Of a DNA stretch of 64,000 nt, positions 37,913 through 46,834 are shown piece by piece. The stretch is from Chromohalobacter moromii (GTDB taxonomy: Bacteria; Pseudomonadota; Gammaproteobacteria; Pseudomonadales; Halomonadaceae): contig NZ_JAHXDI010000004.1 in the NCBI RefSeq assembly GCF_023091865.1, forward strand, positions 496,001-560,000, written 5' to 3'. The first letter of the stretch is position 1, and each line of letters starts with the position of its first letter. The position numbers were made by a program, and so were the translations under genes. The notes below the pieces were generated by a model. The model saw nothing but the letters and a program-made list of their open reading frames with translations. It was not told where the DNA came from and did no database searches.

Positions 37913-40900
37913 AGGTATAGATCAAATCGATTGCCTGAGCTGCGCCGGATACCGCTTCCAGGTACAGGTTCTGAATCAGACGATAGCGCAGCGTCAGCTC
38001 GGCGATGGGGGAGAAAATGCCAACGCCGTAGCCAACTTTCAAGTCATCGAAGACATAGCCGCTGACGACGACCTGACTATCCTCGCCCGAGCCCGAGGTG
38101 TCGAGACTTAAATCGTCGACCCCGAATGCCTGGCCGAGCTGGCCCACGGCGCGGCCGCTCTGAGATAGTGAGAGCCCGATCAGCGCTGAGGTCAGCGCCC
38201 CATCGCCGCCATCGTCTCCCGGTGCCCGGCCTCTAAGTAGATAGGAAAGGGCCCGGCTTTCCGACATCGCAGGTTCCGAGAAGATGCTCAGCTGCGGGTT
38301 CTCCGCACGGCCTGTGACACGTAACCCAGCAGTCACGTCATCCTCGATGGTGTCGGGATTGCGAATCGCCTCGAACTGCAGACGCGGCTGGGACGCTGGC
38401 CCGCTGAACAGAATCTGTCCTTGGCGAATGATCAAGTCCTGTCCGAATGCGGTATAACTGCCGTCGACCAAGTTGACATCCCCGAACAGCTGCACGGGGC
38501 CACTACCCTGCCGTACTTCGAGTTGGCCTTCTAACTGTGACTCGAGGCCATAGGCTTCGAGGCTCATGTCGGGGCCGAGATGCAGCATGACGCTGATATC
38601 AAGTGCCATACCGGCGTCTGAGAGCGCCTGGGCCGTGGCTTCGCCCTGCTCGCCTGAGGCCGCAGCTTTTTGCTGGGCGGCGTCCTCCTCACGCGTGATG
38701 ATGACCTCGTCGCTGCTAGGTGCCACCGCGGAAGGCGGAATCTTGCCCACCTCCAGGCGCGCCCAAGGCACATTGACATCGCCGCGTACTTGCAAGCGGT
38801 CTGGATTGGCATTGACACGTAGGTCCGGGGCGACACGTAAACGCCCGAAGTTTGGCAGGCTCACCTCCAGCGGATCGTCTTGCCCCTCGATGCCTAGACG
38901 TGCTTGCCAAGCAGAGGGATCCTGCCAGTCGGCTTCGCCATCCAGGTTGAGCTGGCCTTTCTCACCGGCCACGAACCCGTCGATGTCAGCGCGTTGTCCA
39001 GCGAAGTCGATGCCCAGACGGGCATCGCGTATCGCGATGGGAAGAACTGCACCACGCGCTTTTACACCTTCGGCCGTCAGCTCGCCATCGAGATCGGGCT
39101 GGCGTAACGTCCCCGCGAAGGTGACATCGCCGGCAAGTGCCCCTTCTAGCTCGGACAAGCCTTCGACGAGGGCACGATACGGGGCGAAGGCGATGTCATC
39201 GACTTGCAGGCGCCCTTCCAATGCGGCTTCACCCAGCGGATCGTCGATGCCCAGCGTCAGGGCCAATTTCCCGGTATCGCCCTGATCGAGTGTCAGTCGT
39301 GTATCGGCGCGAGATGGCGTGGCATCGAACGTCACTGCAAGACGGCTGTCGGGCAGTTTCCAGGGATTGCCACGCGCATCTTCTCCGGTGACGTCCAGTT
39401 GGCTATCGATTTGCCCCTCGGCATGCCACTGTTGGCCTGCTTGTTGCCAGCTCAGATTGGCCTCGCCCTGGGTCTTGCCGTCCACGTGCCAGCCTGATGG
39501 TAGTTTGTCGGCAAGCAGGTCCATGGGAATGTCGCGCAAGGCCAGTGATGCGTCGCCGGTATCGGCGGCGAGCCGAGCCCGATCGACGAGACACGCCTCG
39601 CCGCCCTGCTGGCGAACCAGGCAGAACGGCGCAAGTGTCACACGTTGAGTGGCGACATCGGCATCGAATTCCAGTGCGTCATCGAGCGCGATATTGCCGT
39701 ATTCGGTCGCCAACTCGAGAGGCGCCAGCGATCCACGATAGCGCTGCGCGTTTGCGTCGTACTGGCCGTCGAGCGTAAGACTCACCCGTGAGAGCGGTAG
39801 GCCGCTGCCCAGCCGAGCATCGAGCTCCAGCGTGTGCTGCGAGAGACGCCCTGCTAGCGCGGCGCTCAGCGCGTCGACACGTTGGCCACCGGCCTCGAGT
39901 CCTTCGATAGACACGCCGGCATTCACACGCGGGTCGTCGATCCCTTCGCTCTGCGCCTTCAGCGACAGGGACTGGAGCTGTTGCGTCTGATAGCGCAGCG
40001 CCTCGCCGGTCATGTCGAGGTCGAGACGTGGTGATTTGAGGGAGCCCTGGGCGTTGAGATCGCCCTGCAAAGCGCCACCGAGCCCGGGCCAAAGCGTAGA
40101 GAGTCGCGGCGCCTCGATACGACTGCGCAGGTCCAAACGTTGCCCGATGTTGCCTTCCGCGGTGATGAGGTTATCGCCTTGACGAAGGTCGAGCTGGTCG
40201 ATCGCCCATTGCATCTGGCTATTGCCACTGAGTTTGGCGTTCAAGCTTAGGGGTCTGTCTTGCAAGGTGCCGTCGATGGCCAACTGCGGTACGCGCAGTC
40301 GCCAGCCTTGAGGCTGCATGTCGAAGCCGACGCGTGCCTTGCCGTTGAGCGTCCCGTCGACGGCCTCGGTGAAGGCGCCCACGGGCAGCTTGTCGAATTG
40401 GAGGTCGCTTTCCACCGATAGCGCCGAGGTCCAGTTCACGTGGCCACGACCGCTCAAGGTGCCGCCTTCGGCCTGGAGCGTGAGCGGTGACCAGGCGAAG
40501 TGCGACGCATCACCACGGCCATCGAGCGTCAACCGGCTTTCGGGAAGGCCGTCCCCGCGCGCCGTCAAGTCGAGTGCGACACGATAATCTTCCAGGGAGC
40601 CATCGGCGTCGAGATGGAGGGTGTCGAGCCGATAGGCTGGCTTGCCTGCGCCCACGTGCTGCGATGCCGATACTGCGGCGGCATCCAGGCGGCTCTGCAC
40701 AGCGAGCTCAGGCGCGGTGAGCGTGCCCGCCAGCGGCCAGGTGATGTCGTTGGCATCGAGCGATAAGGAGAATGGCAAGGTCGGCGCCAGTGCATCGACC
40801 GTACCTTTCAGCGTAGCCGTGACGGGGCCACTGGCGTCGAGGTCGAGCGCCAGATCGGCCAGGGAGCCATCCAACGTCAACTCGGCCCGCTGACCGGCCA

Positions 40901-41921
40901 ACGGAGCACGCGCGATATGCGCTTCCAAGTTGCCATGGAGGGGGTAGTCGCCGCTCAGAGTCGTCTGCAGGGCCAGTTCCGCCTCACCGTCATCGCTGCG
41001 CACGTGCAGCCGATGAATGGCGACATCGCTACCTTCGGTGGAAAGCGACAGCGTGGCTTGCATCAGATGGTAGGACGTTGCACCACGCAACTGGAAGTCG
41101 TCGATCACTAGACTCGGAGCGCGAATATCGAGAGGCAAGTCGATCTCGGGCAAGGCCAAGCGTTGTTGTTCGGCGTCGGTATCGGATGTCCTGCTACCCA
41201 CCGCAGACGCATCATTGACCGCAGATGCTTTATCGGTTGCGGAGGCCTCGGCAGAGCTCCCCGCCGCCTGTGAGGCTGCATCGATAGCACCTGCCGGAAT
41301 GGCCGGCGATGCCATCCCTTGGGTTAGACGCTGCCCTTCGCTCATCGGCAGGTAGAGTTGTGTCCCCTCCAGGCGGGTGGGCAGTAATGTGAGGTCGTTG
41401 CCGGAGATGCGCGCGCCGGTGGTGAAATCATCCCATTGCAACTGCGTGCCATCGGCCAACTCGACGCGTACGTCCTCGAGCCCGAGGGCGCGTATCTCGA
41501 TGGGAAACGGAAACCAGAGCGCGGGCATGCCCCCGCCTGACGCTGCATCAGGCTGAGCATCGTCGTTAGCATCACCGGACGCCACGACGATGTGCGCACC
41601 CTCGACTTGCAGCCCCTGAAGACAGAGCTTGCCGTCCAGCAGACAATCGTCGGCCCAGCTCAGATGCAAGCGCTCGACATCGAGGGTGAGAGAGCCGATA
41701 TCGAGATGCAGGCCGCGTAGCGTCAGCGTGTCCAGCGGCGCGCCTTCTACTGTCTCGACCTCGTACCAGCCGCGTGACTGGCCTTGGTCCGCCAACCACG
41801 CGGTCCCCCAGGGTGACAAGGCCACCCCGAGCAACAACAACACCAGTCCCAAGAGCCACAGCGGTACGTAAATCAGTGCACGGATCAAAATTCCGGTCCG
41901 ATGGCGAAGTGCAGACGCCAC
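37881..41921 (-). CDS. tamB: Translocation and assembly module inner-membrane protein TamB
   Basis: A 1346-residue periplasm-spanning protein of the AsmA/TamB group that works with TamA in outer-membrane protein insertion and in lipid transport between membranes. One N-terminal anchor helix (LIYVPLWLLGLVLLLLGVAL) is followed by ~1,200 residues of repeated beta-strands typical of the taco-like hydrophobic groove. The C-terminal DUF490 domain (~900-1346) includes VDGSYTAFGQDLIIRQGQIL and ends LRYRLIQNLYLEAVSGAA plus [11 protein letters not shown] low-complexity A/S/D stretch (~215-245) is an unusual insert. The gene overlaps tamA by 37 bases and shares its 3' end with ychJ. Confidence 0.95.
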   Translation of the reverse strand: MASALRHRTGILIRALIYVPLWLLGLVLLLLGVALSPWGTAWLADQGQSRGWYEVETVEGAPLDTLTLRGLHLDIGSLTLDVERLHLSWADDCLLDGKLCLQGLQVEGAHIVVASGDANDDAQPDAASGGGMPALWFPFPIEIRALGLEDVRVELADGTQLQWDDFTTGARISGNDLTLLPTRLEGTQLYLPMSEGQRLTQGMASPAIPAGAIDAASQAAGSSAEASATDKASAVNDASAVGSRTSDTDAEQQRLALPEIDLPLDIRAPSLVIDDFQLRGATSYHLMQATLSLSTEGSDVAIHRLHVRSDDGEAELALQTTLSGDYPLHGNLEAHIARAPLAGQRAELTLDGSLADLALDLDASGPVTATLKGTVDALAPTLPFSLSLDANDITWPLAGTLTAPELAVQSRLDAAAVSASQHVGAGKPAYRLDTLHLDADGSLEDYRVALDLTARGDGLPESRLTLDGRGDASHFAWSPLTLQAEGGTLSGRGHVNWTSALSVESDLQFDKLPVGAFTEAVDGTLNGKARVGFDMQPQGWRLRVPQLAIDGTLQDRPLSLNAKLSGNSQMQWAIDQLDLRQGDNLITAEGNIGQRLDLRSRIEAPRLSTLWPGLGGALQGDLNAQGSLKSPRLDLDMTGEALRYQTQQLQSLSLKAQSEGIDDPRVNAGVSIEGLEAGGQRVDALSAALAGRLSQHTLELDARLGSGLPLSRVSLTLDGQYDANAQRYRGSLAPLELATEYGNIALDDALEFDADVATQRVTLAPFCLVRQQGGEACLVDRARLAADTGDASLALRDIPMDLLADKLPSGWHVDGKTQGEANLSWQQAGQQWHAEGQIDSQLDVTGEDARGNPWKLPDSRLAVTFDATPSRADTRLTLDQGDTGKLALTLGIDDPLGEAALEGRLQVDDIAFAPYRALVEGLSELEGALAGDVTFAGTLRQPDLDGELTAEGVKARGAVLPIAIRDARLGIDFAGQRADIDGFVAGEKGQLNLDGEADWQDPSAWQARLGIEGQDDPLEVSLPNFGRLRVAPDLRVNANPDRLQVRGDVNVPWARLEVGKIPPSAVAPSSDEVIITREEDAAQQKAAASGEQGEATAQALSDAGMALDISVMLHLGPDMSLEAYGLESQLEGQLEVRQGSGPVQLFGDVNLVDGSYTAFGQDLIIRQGQILFSGPASQPRLQFEAIRNPDTIEDDVTAGLRVTGRAENPQLSIFSEPAMSESRALSYLLRGRAPGDDGGDGALTSALIGLSLSQSGRAVGQLGQAFGVDDLSLDTSGSGEDSQVVVSGYVFDDLKVGYGVGIFSPIAELTLRYRLIQNLYLEAVSGAAQAIDLIYTFSLGRSSASP

Positions 41922-43711
41922 GCGTCCTCCTCATTGTCGAAAGGATGGGCGATATCGAAACGTACGGGGCCCACGGGTGAAATCCATCGCACACCGATAC
42001 CGGCACCGGTCTTGAGTTCCTCGGGCCACCATTCATCGAAGGCATTGCCGGTGTCGATGAACGTTGCGCCCCACCAGTTGCCGGTAACCCGCCGCTGATA
42101 CTCGGCGCTGGCGGTCAGCATGTGCTGGCCACCGAGCAGCTCGCCGTCGTCGTTTTCCGGAGACAGGCTCTCGTAGCCGTAGCCGCGCACGCTTTGATCG
42201 CCCCCGGCGAAGAAACGCAGTGACGGAGGAATTTTATCGAAGGTGTCGGTCGCCATTGCGCCACCGCCCACGCGGCCGACGAATCGGTTGTCCTGCCCCA
42301 GCGAGCGAATCCATTGTGAGTCGAATGTAGTGCGAAAGAAGCGCGCGTCCGACCCCCACGCGGGATCGGAGACCTCCAACGCCAGCCGTTGCCGATCCCC
42401 CCACATGGGGAAATTGGGTTGCCGCGTGCGAGTACGGGTCCAACTGATGCCTGGATAAAGCAGCAAGACTTGTTCGTCCTGATCCGCCTGGGTGAAATCC
42501 TCGTATGTGGTACGAAAATAGAGTTCTTGGACCCAGTCGTTGTCGAATTTCCAGCGCCGTGCCAGCTCGACCGAACTCTCTAGGCTCTGCGTGTCCTCGT
42601 TGTCGAGTTTACGTAGACCATAGCCAAGGCGGTAGCTATCGCGCAGTGGGTTGGCCAGTGGCATCAGATACTCACCGTCGAAGCGCTGCTCTGGCCCCGA
42701 GAGGTACAAGGCATTCGAGAGGCTGTGGCCACGATCATTGAGCCAGGGCATGTCCCAACTGAATTGAATGCGTGGCCCCACATCGGTGGCATAGCCGATC
42801 CCGGTTTCGAACTGATGGCGGTCGGCGGGAATGACAGTGACGTCGACCGGCACGTCGGTGCTCTGAAGGCCATGAAGTTGGCGCACGGCGGCAAGCCCCG
42901 GACCACTCGCCAAAGGGGGCCTACGCCCGGTGGCTTCTTGCCACCACTGACCGCTATTCGCGCCACGCCCGCTGCTATCGATGCGTGGGCGTACGGCGAT
43001 GCCGCGAAACCAGTCGGTTTCGCCCAGACGTTGGTTGTACTCGGCCAGTTGTCCGGCCAGATAAGGATCGCCGTCTTCAAACGGCAGCATGCGGCGCAGG
43101 CGGGCCTCTTCGATCTGGCTTCCCGAAAAACGAATGTTGCCGAAATGATAACGCGGCCCGCTATCCATCCTCAGGAAAATACGGGCACTGGCCTCCCAGG
43201 GGCGCACTTCCATCCGTCGTTGAGTAAAGCCGGCATCGAAATAGCCACGTTCGAGCGCCAATGTGGAAAAGCGGCTCTTAGCGCTTTCGTAACGGTCATG
43301 GCGTAATGCATCGCCTTCCTTGAGCGCCACCTGATCGAGTGCGCGCTGAAAGGCGCTATCCTCGTGGGCCTCGCCATCGATACCCATGTCGAGCTGAGTG
43401 ATGTGTGTCTGAGGCCCAGGGTCGATGGTGATAACGGCGTCGGCATCGAACGTGCCGTCGGGATACGCCGTCTCGATCTGAGGTGAGTAATAGCCGAAGG
43501 CTCGCAACGCCCGTTGGGTTCGATCGCGGACCTCGCTGTCCAGACGTTCCTCGCTGATGTCCTGGGTATCGACCGCGCGCAGAAAAGTGACGACATTGTC
43601 GGCGGCAGGGCCTTCAAGCCCCTCAACGGACGCGTCTAGAGCGTGAGCACTGGACGTAACGACACTCAATGCCGCTCCCCACAGGATGCGCCGTGTCATG
43701 GAATGGCGCAT
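41885..43711 (-). CDS. tamA: Outer-membrane translocation module protein TamA (Omp85 family)
   Basis: A 608-residue Omp85 barrel. A signal peptide (residues ~1-24, cleavage after AHA) is followed by three POTRA domains (~25-270, for example FGYYSPQIETAYPDGTF and PYLAGQLAEYNQRLGETDWF) and a 16-stranded barrel with FRSVRGY-like motif FFAGGDQSVRGYGYESLSP and the end VRFDIAHPFDNEEDAWRLHF (in parts) and terminal F. A GGGAGG ribosome site precedes the ATG at 43711; an internal ATG four codons on is possible. It is first of the tamA-tamB pair. A short gap (135 bases) separates it from the coiled-coil gene upstream in the same direction. Confidence 0.95.
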   Translation of the reverse strand: MRHSMTRRILWGAALSVVTSSAHALDASVEGLEGPAADNVVTFLRAVDTQDISEERLDSEVRDRTQRALRAFGYYSPQIETAYPDGTFDADAVITIDPGPQTHITQLDMGIDGEAHEDSAFQRALDQVALKEGDALRHDRYESAKSRFSTLALERGYFDAGFTQRRMEVRPWEASARIFLRMDSGPRYHFGNIRFSGSQIEEARLRRMLPFEDGDPYLAGQLAEYNQRLGETDWFRGIAVRPRIDSSGRGANSGQWWQEATGRRPPLASGPGLAAVRQLHGLQSTDVPVDVTVIPADRHQFETGIGYATDVGPRIQFSWDMPWLNDRGHSLSNALYLSGPEQRFDGEYLMPLANPLRDSYRLGYGLRKLDNEDTQSLESSVELARRWKFDNDWVQELYFRTTYEDFTQADQDEQVLLLYPGISWTRTRTRQPNFPMWGDRQRLALEVSDPAWGSDARFFRTTFDSQWIRSLGQDNRFVGRVGGGAMATDTFDKIPPSLRFFAGGDQSVRGYGYESLSPENDDGELLGGQHMLTASAEYQRRVTGNWWGATFIDTGNAFDEWWPEELKTGAGIGVRWISPVGPVRFDIAHPFDNEEDAWRLHFAIGPEF

Positions 43712-43846
43712 CGACGTCAGCCTCCCCTGCGTTGCGGATCGACAACGTCCACCAGTGAAGGGGCGATAAACCCCGGGCGTTGATCTCGGCTGATTTCCAA
43801 TGACTCAATCCTTGTCGTGAGATCGCGTGATTAGTCGACAGCGACA

Positions 43847-44671
43847 TTATTGAGAAGCGGAAAGTGCTTCCACATTGGCATTGAGAGCCAATTGTCCCTG
43901 GCGAAGTTCCCGTAGATCATCCTGAATGCTAGCGACCTCATTGGCGACTTCATCGTGATCGCCGGATAGTGACGCGACCCGAGCGCTCAGATCGTCGAGG
44001 TTCTCTTGCAGGTCGTCAAGCGTTTCGCCACGGGCCTGACGTGTGTCGCCCAGCTCATCAAGACGTTGTGTCAGCGTCTCCAGCCCACTGCCCTGCTCTT
44101 CCTGGCGCGAGGAGAGCGACTCCAAGCGTGACGACAAGGTGGCGCGCGCATCTTCGCCCGTGCTTTCCAGGGCCTTGAGTGAGGACTGTTGAGCGGCGAT
44201 GAGCGTTTGTTGCGTGTCTTGCCTGTCGCGCAAGTCTTCCAGGGCGCTACTCGCCCCCGTGCCATCCTCCAGCTCGCTAACCTTGTTTTCCAGGTTGCCG
44301 ATTACGGCGCGGGAGGCATCCAATTGGGAGCGCAGCCGGTCCAGTTCGGAGCGTAAGCTATCGCCGGAGGCATCCAGCGAGCTGCCCGTGGCGTCGAGGC
44401 GGTCGGTCAAGCTGTTTTGCCGTGCTTCGAGGTTGGAAAACCGAGTTTGCCAGGCTTGTCGTTCTTGCCAGTAAAAACTCGTGATTCCCGCCAGAGCGAC
44501 GATGAGAAGTAACGTCAGGCACCACAATGGCCAGACGCGTGTGCGTCGACGCCGTGTCCCGCTGCTGGCACGGCGTGGACGGCTGTCGAGGCGCCCTTCG
44601 GCGATGGGGTCGGTATCGCGCTCGGGCACGATACGTGGTTCCTGGCGTGTTCCTTCCGATCGTTCAGACAT
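43847..44671 (-). CDS. Single-pass membrane protein with long periplasmic coiled coil
   Basis: I do not recognise a named family. The 274-residue protein has a basic cytoplasmic N-terminus (~1-45), one membrane helix (LWCLTLLLIVALAGITSFYW, ~50-68) and a ~200-residue heptad-patterned region (RFSNLEARQNSLTDRLDATG onward, rich in L, D, S, Q) that should be a periplasmic coiled coil. The end LRELRQGQLALNANVEALSA is amphipathic. It resembles ATPase-like or DUF-type scaffolds found in Halomonadaceae. It lies just upstream of tamA in the same direction, so an envelope structural role is likely, but this is inference. Confidence 0.7.
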   Translation of the reverse strand: MSERSEGTRQEPRIVPERDTDPIAEGRLDSRPRRASSGTRRRRTRVWPLWCLTLLLIVALAGITSFYWQERQAWQTRFSNLEARQNSLTDRLDATGSSLDASGDSLRSELDRLRSQLDASRAVIGNLENKVSELEDGTGASSALEDLRDRQDTQQTLIAAQQSSLKALESTGEDARATLSSRLESLSSRQEEQGSGLETLTQRLDELGDTRQARGETLDDLQENLDDLSARVASLSGDHDEVANEVASIQDDLRELRQGQLALNANVEALSASQ

Positions 44672-44909
44672 GCTCGGCTCTCGTCTCGACTACGTTATTT
44701 ATCAATGCCCTGGCGTATCACACGAATGTAGCGAAATTGGCGCTTACCGGGGCCGGTGCTAAGATACCGGGCGCGGCTTAGAACGCAGATACTTGGTATT
44801 GTAAGGTTTTTTAGTGAATAGAGTGACCCCGATAGTAAAACGCTTCACGCTGAGATGCCTCTGTGGTCCTGGGTTACTTCTTGGCCGATCACGATAAAAG
44901 GAGCACATC

Positions 44910-45491
44910 ATGGCGTTCGAACTGCCTGCCTTGCCGTATGAGAAAAACGCGCTCGAACCGCATATCTCCGCCGAAACGCTGGAGTATCACTACGGTAAAC
45001 ACCATCAAGCCTACGTGAACAAGCTCAACGAGCTGACCCAGGGTACCGTTTACGACGACAAATCACTCGAAGAGATCATTCAATCGGCTTCCGGTGCCAT
45101 GTTCAATCAAGCGGCTCAGGTATGGAACCATACCTTCTACTGGCACTGCCTCTCCCCCCAGGGTGGCGGCGAACCTAAGGGCGCGTTGGGCGATGCGATC
45201 AAAGCGACGTTCGGTTCCTTCGAGCAGTTCAAGGAAGCGTTCAATGCCAAAGCGGTGGGTAATTTCGGCTCTGGTTGGACCTGGTTGATCAAGACCGCCG
45301 ATGGCGGCGTGGACATCAGCAACACCGACGATGCCGACTGCCCCATCGCGCATGGCCAAACGCCTCTGTTGACCATCGATGTCTGGGAGCATGCCTATTA
45401 CATCGATTATCGCAACGCGCGTCCAAAATACCTGGACGCCGTGTGGAACGTCATCAACTGGGACTTCATCTCCCAGAACTTCAATGATTGA
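44910..45491 (+). CDS. sodB: Iron superoxide dismutase SodB
   Basis: Converts superoxide to peroxide and oxygen in the cytoplasm. 193 residues, the standard SodB length. Metal ligands are visible in HYGKHHQAYVNKLN, WNHTFYWHCLSP (His), and DVWEHAYYIDYRNARP (Asp and His). The AAQVWNHTFYWHCL pattern with Gln at the residue before AQVWN and the GSGWTWLI block point to the iron type. Its start has AAAAGGAG upstream. It is followed by a bidirectional terminator. The 238 bases upstream should hold its promoter; I see no clear Fur box. Confidence 0.96.
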   Translation: MAFELPALPYEKNALEPHISAETLEYHYGKHHQAYVNKLNELTQGTVYDDKSLEEIIQSASGAMFNQAAQVWNHTFYWHCLSPQGGGEPKGALGDAIKATFGSFEQFKEAFNAKAVGNFGSGWTWLIKTADGGVDISNTDDADCPIAHGQTPLLTIDVWEHAYYIDYRNARPKYLDAVWNVINWDFISQNFND

Positions 45492-45506
45492 TTGGCCATC
45501 GAAATA

Positions 45507-45532
45507 GCACGCTCCGCTTCGACGGAGCGTGC
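45507..45532. terminator. Bidirectional hairpin between sodB and the UDP-glucose dehydrogenase-like gene
   Basis: A 10-bp perfect stem (GCACGCTCCG with CGGAGCGTGC) and 6-base loop fills the 46-base space between two convergent genes. Neither side has a long T-run. Position and strength make it a shared terminator. Confidence 0.75.
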
Positions 45533-45537
45533 ATCGT

Positions 45538-46830
45538 TCAGGCGTTGGGCGGATCCGCTCGTCGACCGATACCACGATAGATCAAGCCACGTGACGCGAC
45601 ATAATCGGGATCGTAGATATTGCGACCATCCAGGATCAATGGCGTGGTCATGAGTTCGCTTAGTCGGCGCCAATTGGGATTCCAGTAGCATTTCCACTCG
45701 GTGACCAGCATCAGAGCATCCGCTTCTTCACAAGCGGCGTAAAAATCATCATCGCAAAAGCGTACACGAGGATGCTGCTCGTAGAGCTCACGCAGAGCCG
45801 GTAACGCCTCGGGATCGTGAATGCTGACGTTGACGCCCTGCGCCAACAACGCATCGATCAAGGTGAGCACCGGCGCTTGATCGATGCGGGTGGTGCCAGG
45901 CTTGAACGCCGCTCCCCAGATGGCGACGCGTCGCTCGAAAAGCTGGCCATGGAAGTGGTGCCAGAATTTGCGGAACAACGTCTCTTTTTTCTGCTCGTTG
46001 ATGTCGAGGACATGCTCGAGCAGCAACGACTCGCGACCGGAAGCATGCTGGACATCGGCCAGCCGCATGAGATCACGCGAGAAGCTGGGACCGCCAAAGC
46101 CACAGCCAGGATATAAGTACTCGAAACCGATACGGCTATCGGCGCCCATGCCCAGGCGGACATGTTCGACATCGACATCCAGCGAGTCGGCTAGGCCCGC
46201 CAACTCGTTCATATAGCTTATGCGTGTCGCCAACATGCCGATGATCGCCAGCTTGGCGAGCTCCGCGGCGCGGCGCGGCATGAGCTGGAACACGTCCTGG
46301 CGACGGTTGAAAGCACGTAGCAGCTCGCGCACCTGAGCGGTGGCCTGGCGATCTTCGCTTCCGAGCAACCAGCGTGCCGGGCGGGTGAAGGTCTCCCAGG
46401 CACGACCTTCTTCCAGCATGTCTGGTAAGGCAACGGCCGCTTGGCCGGTGTGGCCAAGCAACGCCTCGAGGCGTTCGGTGTGGCCGACCGGAAACGTCGA
46501 ATTATTGACGATCACCAGCGGGGTGCTTTGCGCCGCGGGAATATCGGCCACATAGGCTTCAGCGGATTCACGCTGGTCCGGAGCCAGCGCTAGCCAATGA
46601 ATCTCGACATCTTCCCGCGTGGGCGTATCGGTCAGGCGTAGCAAACCCGAGCGACAACCCGCATCGATCTGGGACTTGAGTCCCGGTTCGCGAAGCAGCC
46701 ATTCGGCGTGTTCCAGATGTTGCCAGGGCACCTCGGGATGCGGGTACCAATCGACCTGGTGCCCCACCGAGGAAAGCGCTGCCGCTGCCACGGCCGCCGA
46801 TAGCTCGCTTCCATACACGTTCACGCGCAT
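45538..46830 (-). CDS. UDP-glucose/GDP-mannose dehydrogenase homologue lacking the catalytic cysteine
   Basis: A 430-residue protein with the full UDP-glucose 6-dehydrogenase layout: N-terminal Rossmann domain, central helical domain (ELAKLAIIGMLATRISYMNE, keeping the catalytic Lys193 and the Asn), and C-terminal substrate domain (VAIWGAAFKPGTTRIDQAP). Two key sites are altered. The active-site loop normally PGxGFGGSCFPKD reads PGCGFGGPSFSRD: Ser249 stands in place of the catalytic Cys, and Lys is Arg. The NAD loop normally GxGxVG reads YGSELSAAV and ends in WYPH rather than an acidic residue. It lies 4 bases after galU, which makes its expected substrate. It may be inactive as a four-electron oxidase, regulatory, or altered in reaction. 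Confidence 0.8.
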   Translation of the reverse strand: MRVNVYGSELSAAVAAAALSSVGHQVDWYPHPEVPWQHLEHAEWLLREPGLKSQIDAGCRSGLLRLTDTPTREDVEIHWLALAPDQRESAEAYVADIPAAQSTPLVIVNNSTFPVGHTERLEALLGHTGQAAVALPDMLEEGRAWETFTRPARWLLGSEDRQATAQVRELLRAFNRRQDVFQLMPRRAAELAKLAIIGMLATRISYMNELAGLADSLDVDVEHVRLGMGADSRIGFEYLYPGCGFGGPSFSRDLMRLADVQHASGRESLLLEHVLDINEQKKETLFRKFWHHFHGQLFERRVAIWGAAFKPGTTRIDQAPVLTLIDALLAQGVNVSIHDPEALPALRELYEQHPRVRFCDDDFYAACEEADALMLVTEWKCYWNPNWRRLSELMTTPLILDGRNIYDPDYVASRGLIYRGIGRRADPPNA

Positions 46831-46834
46831 GGCA

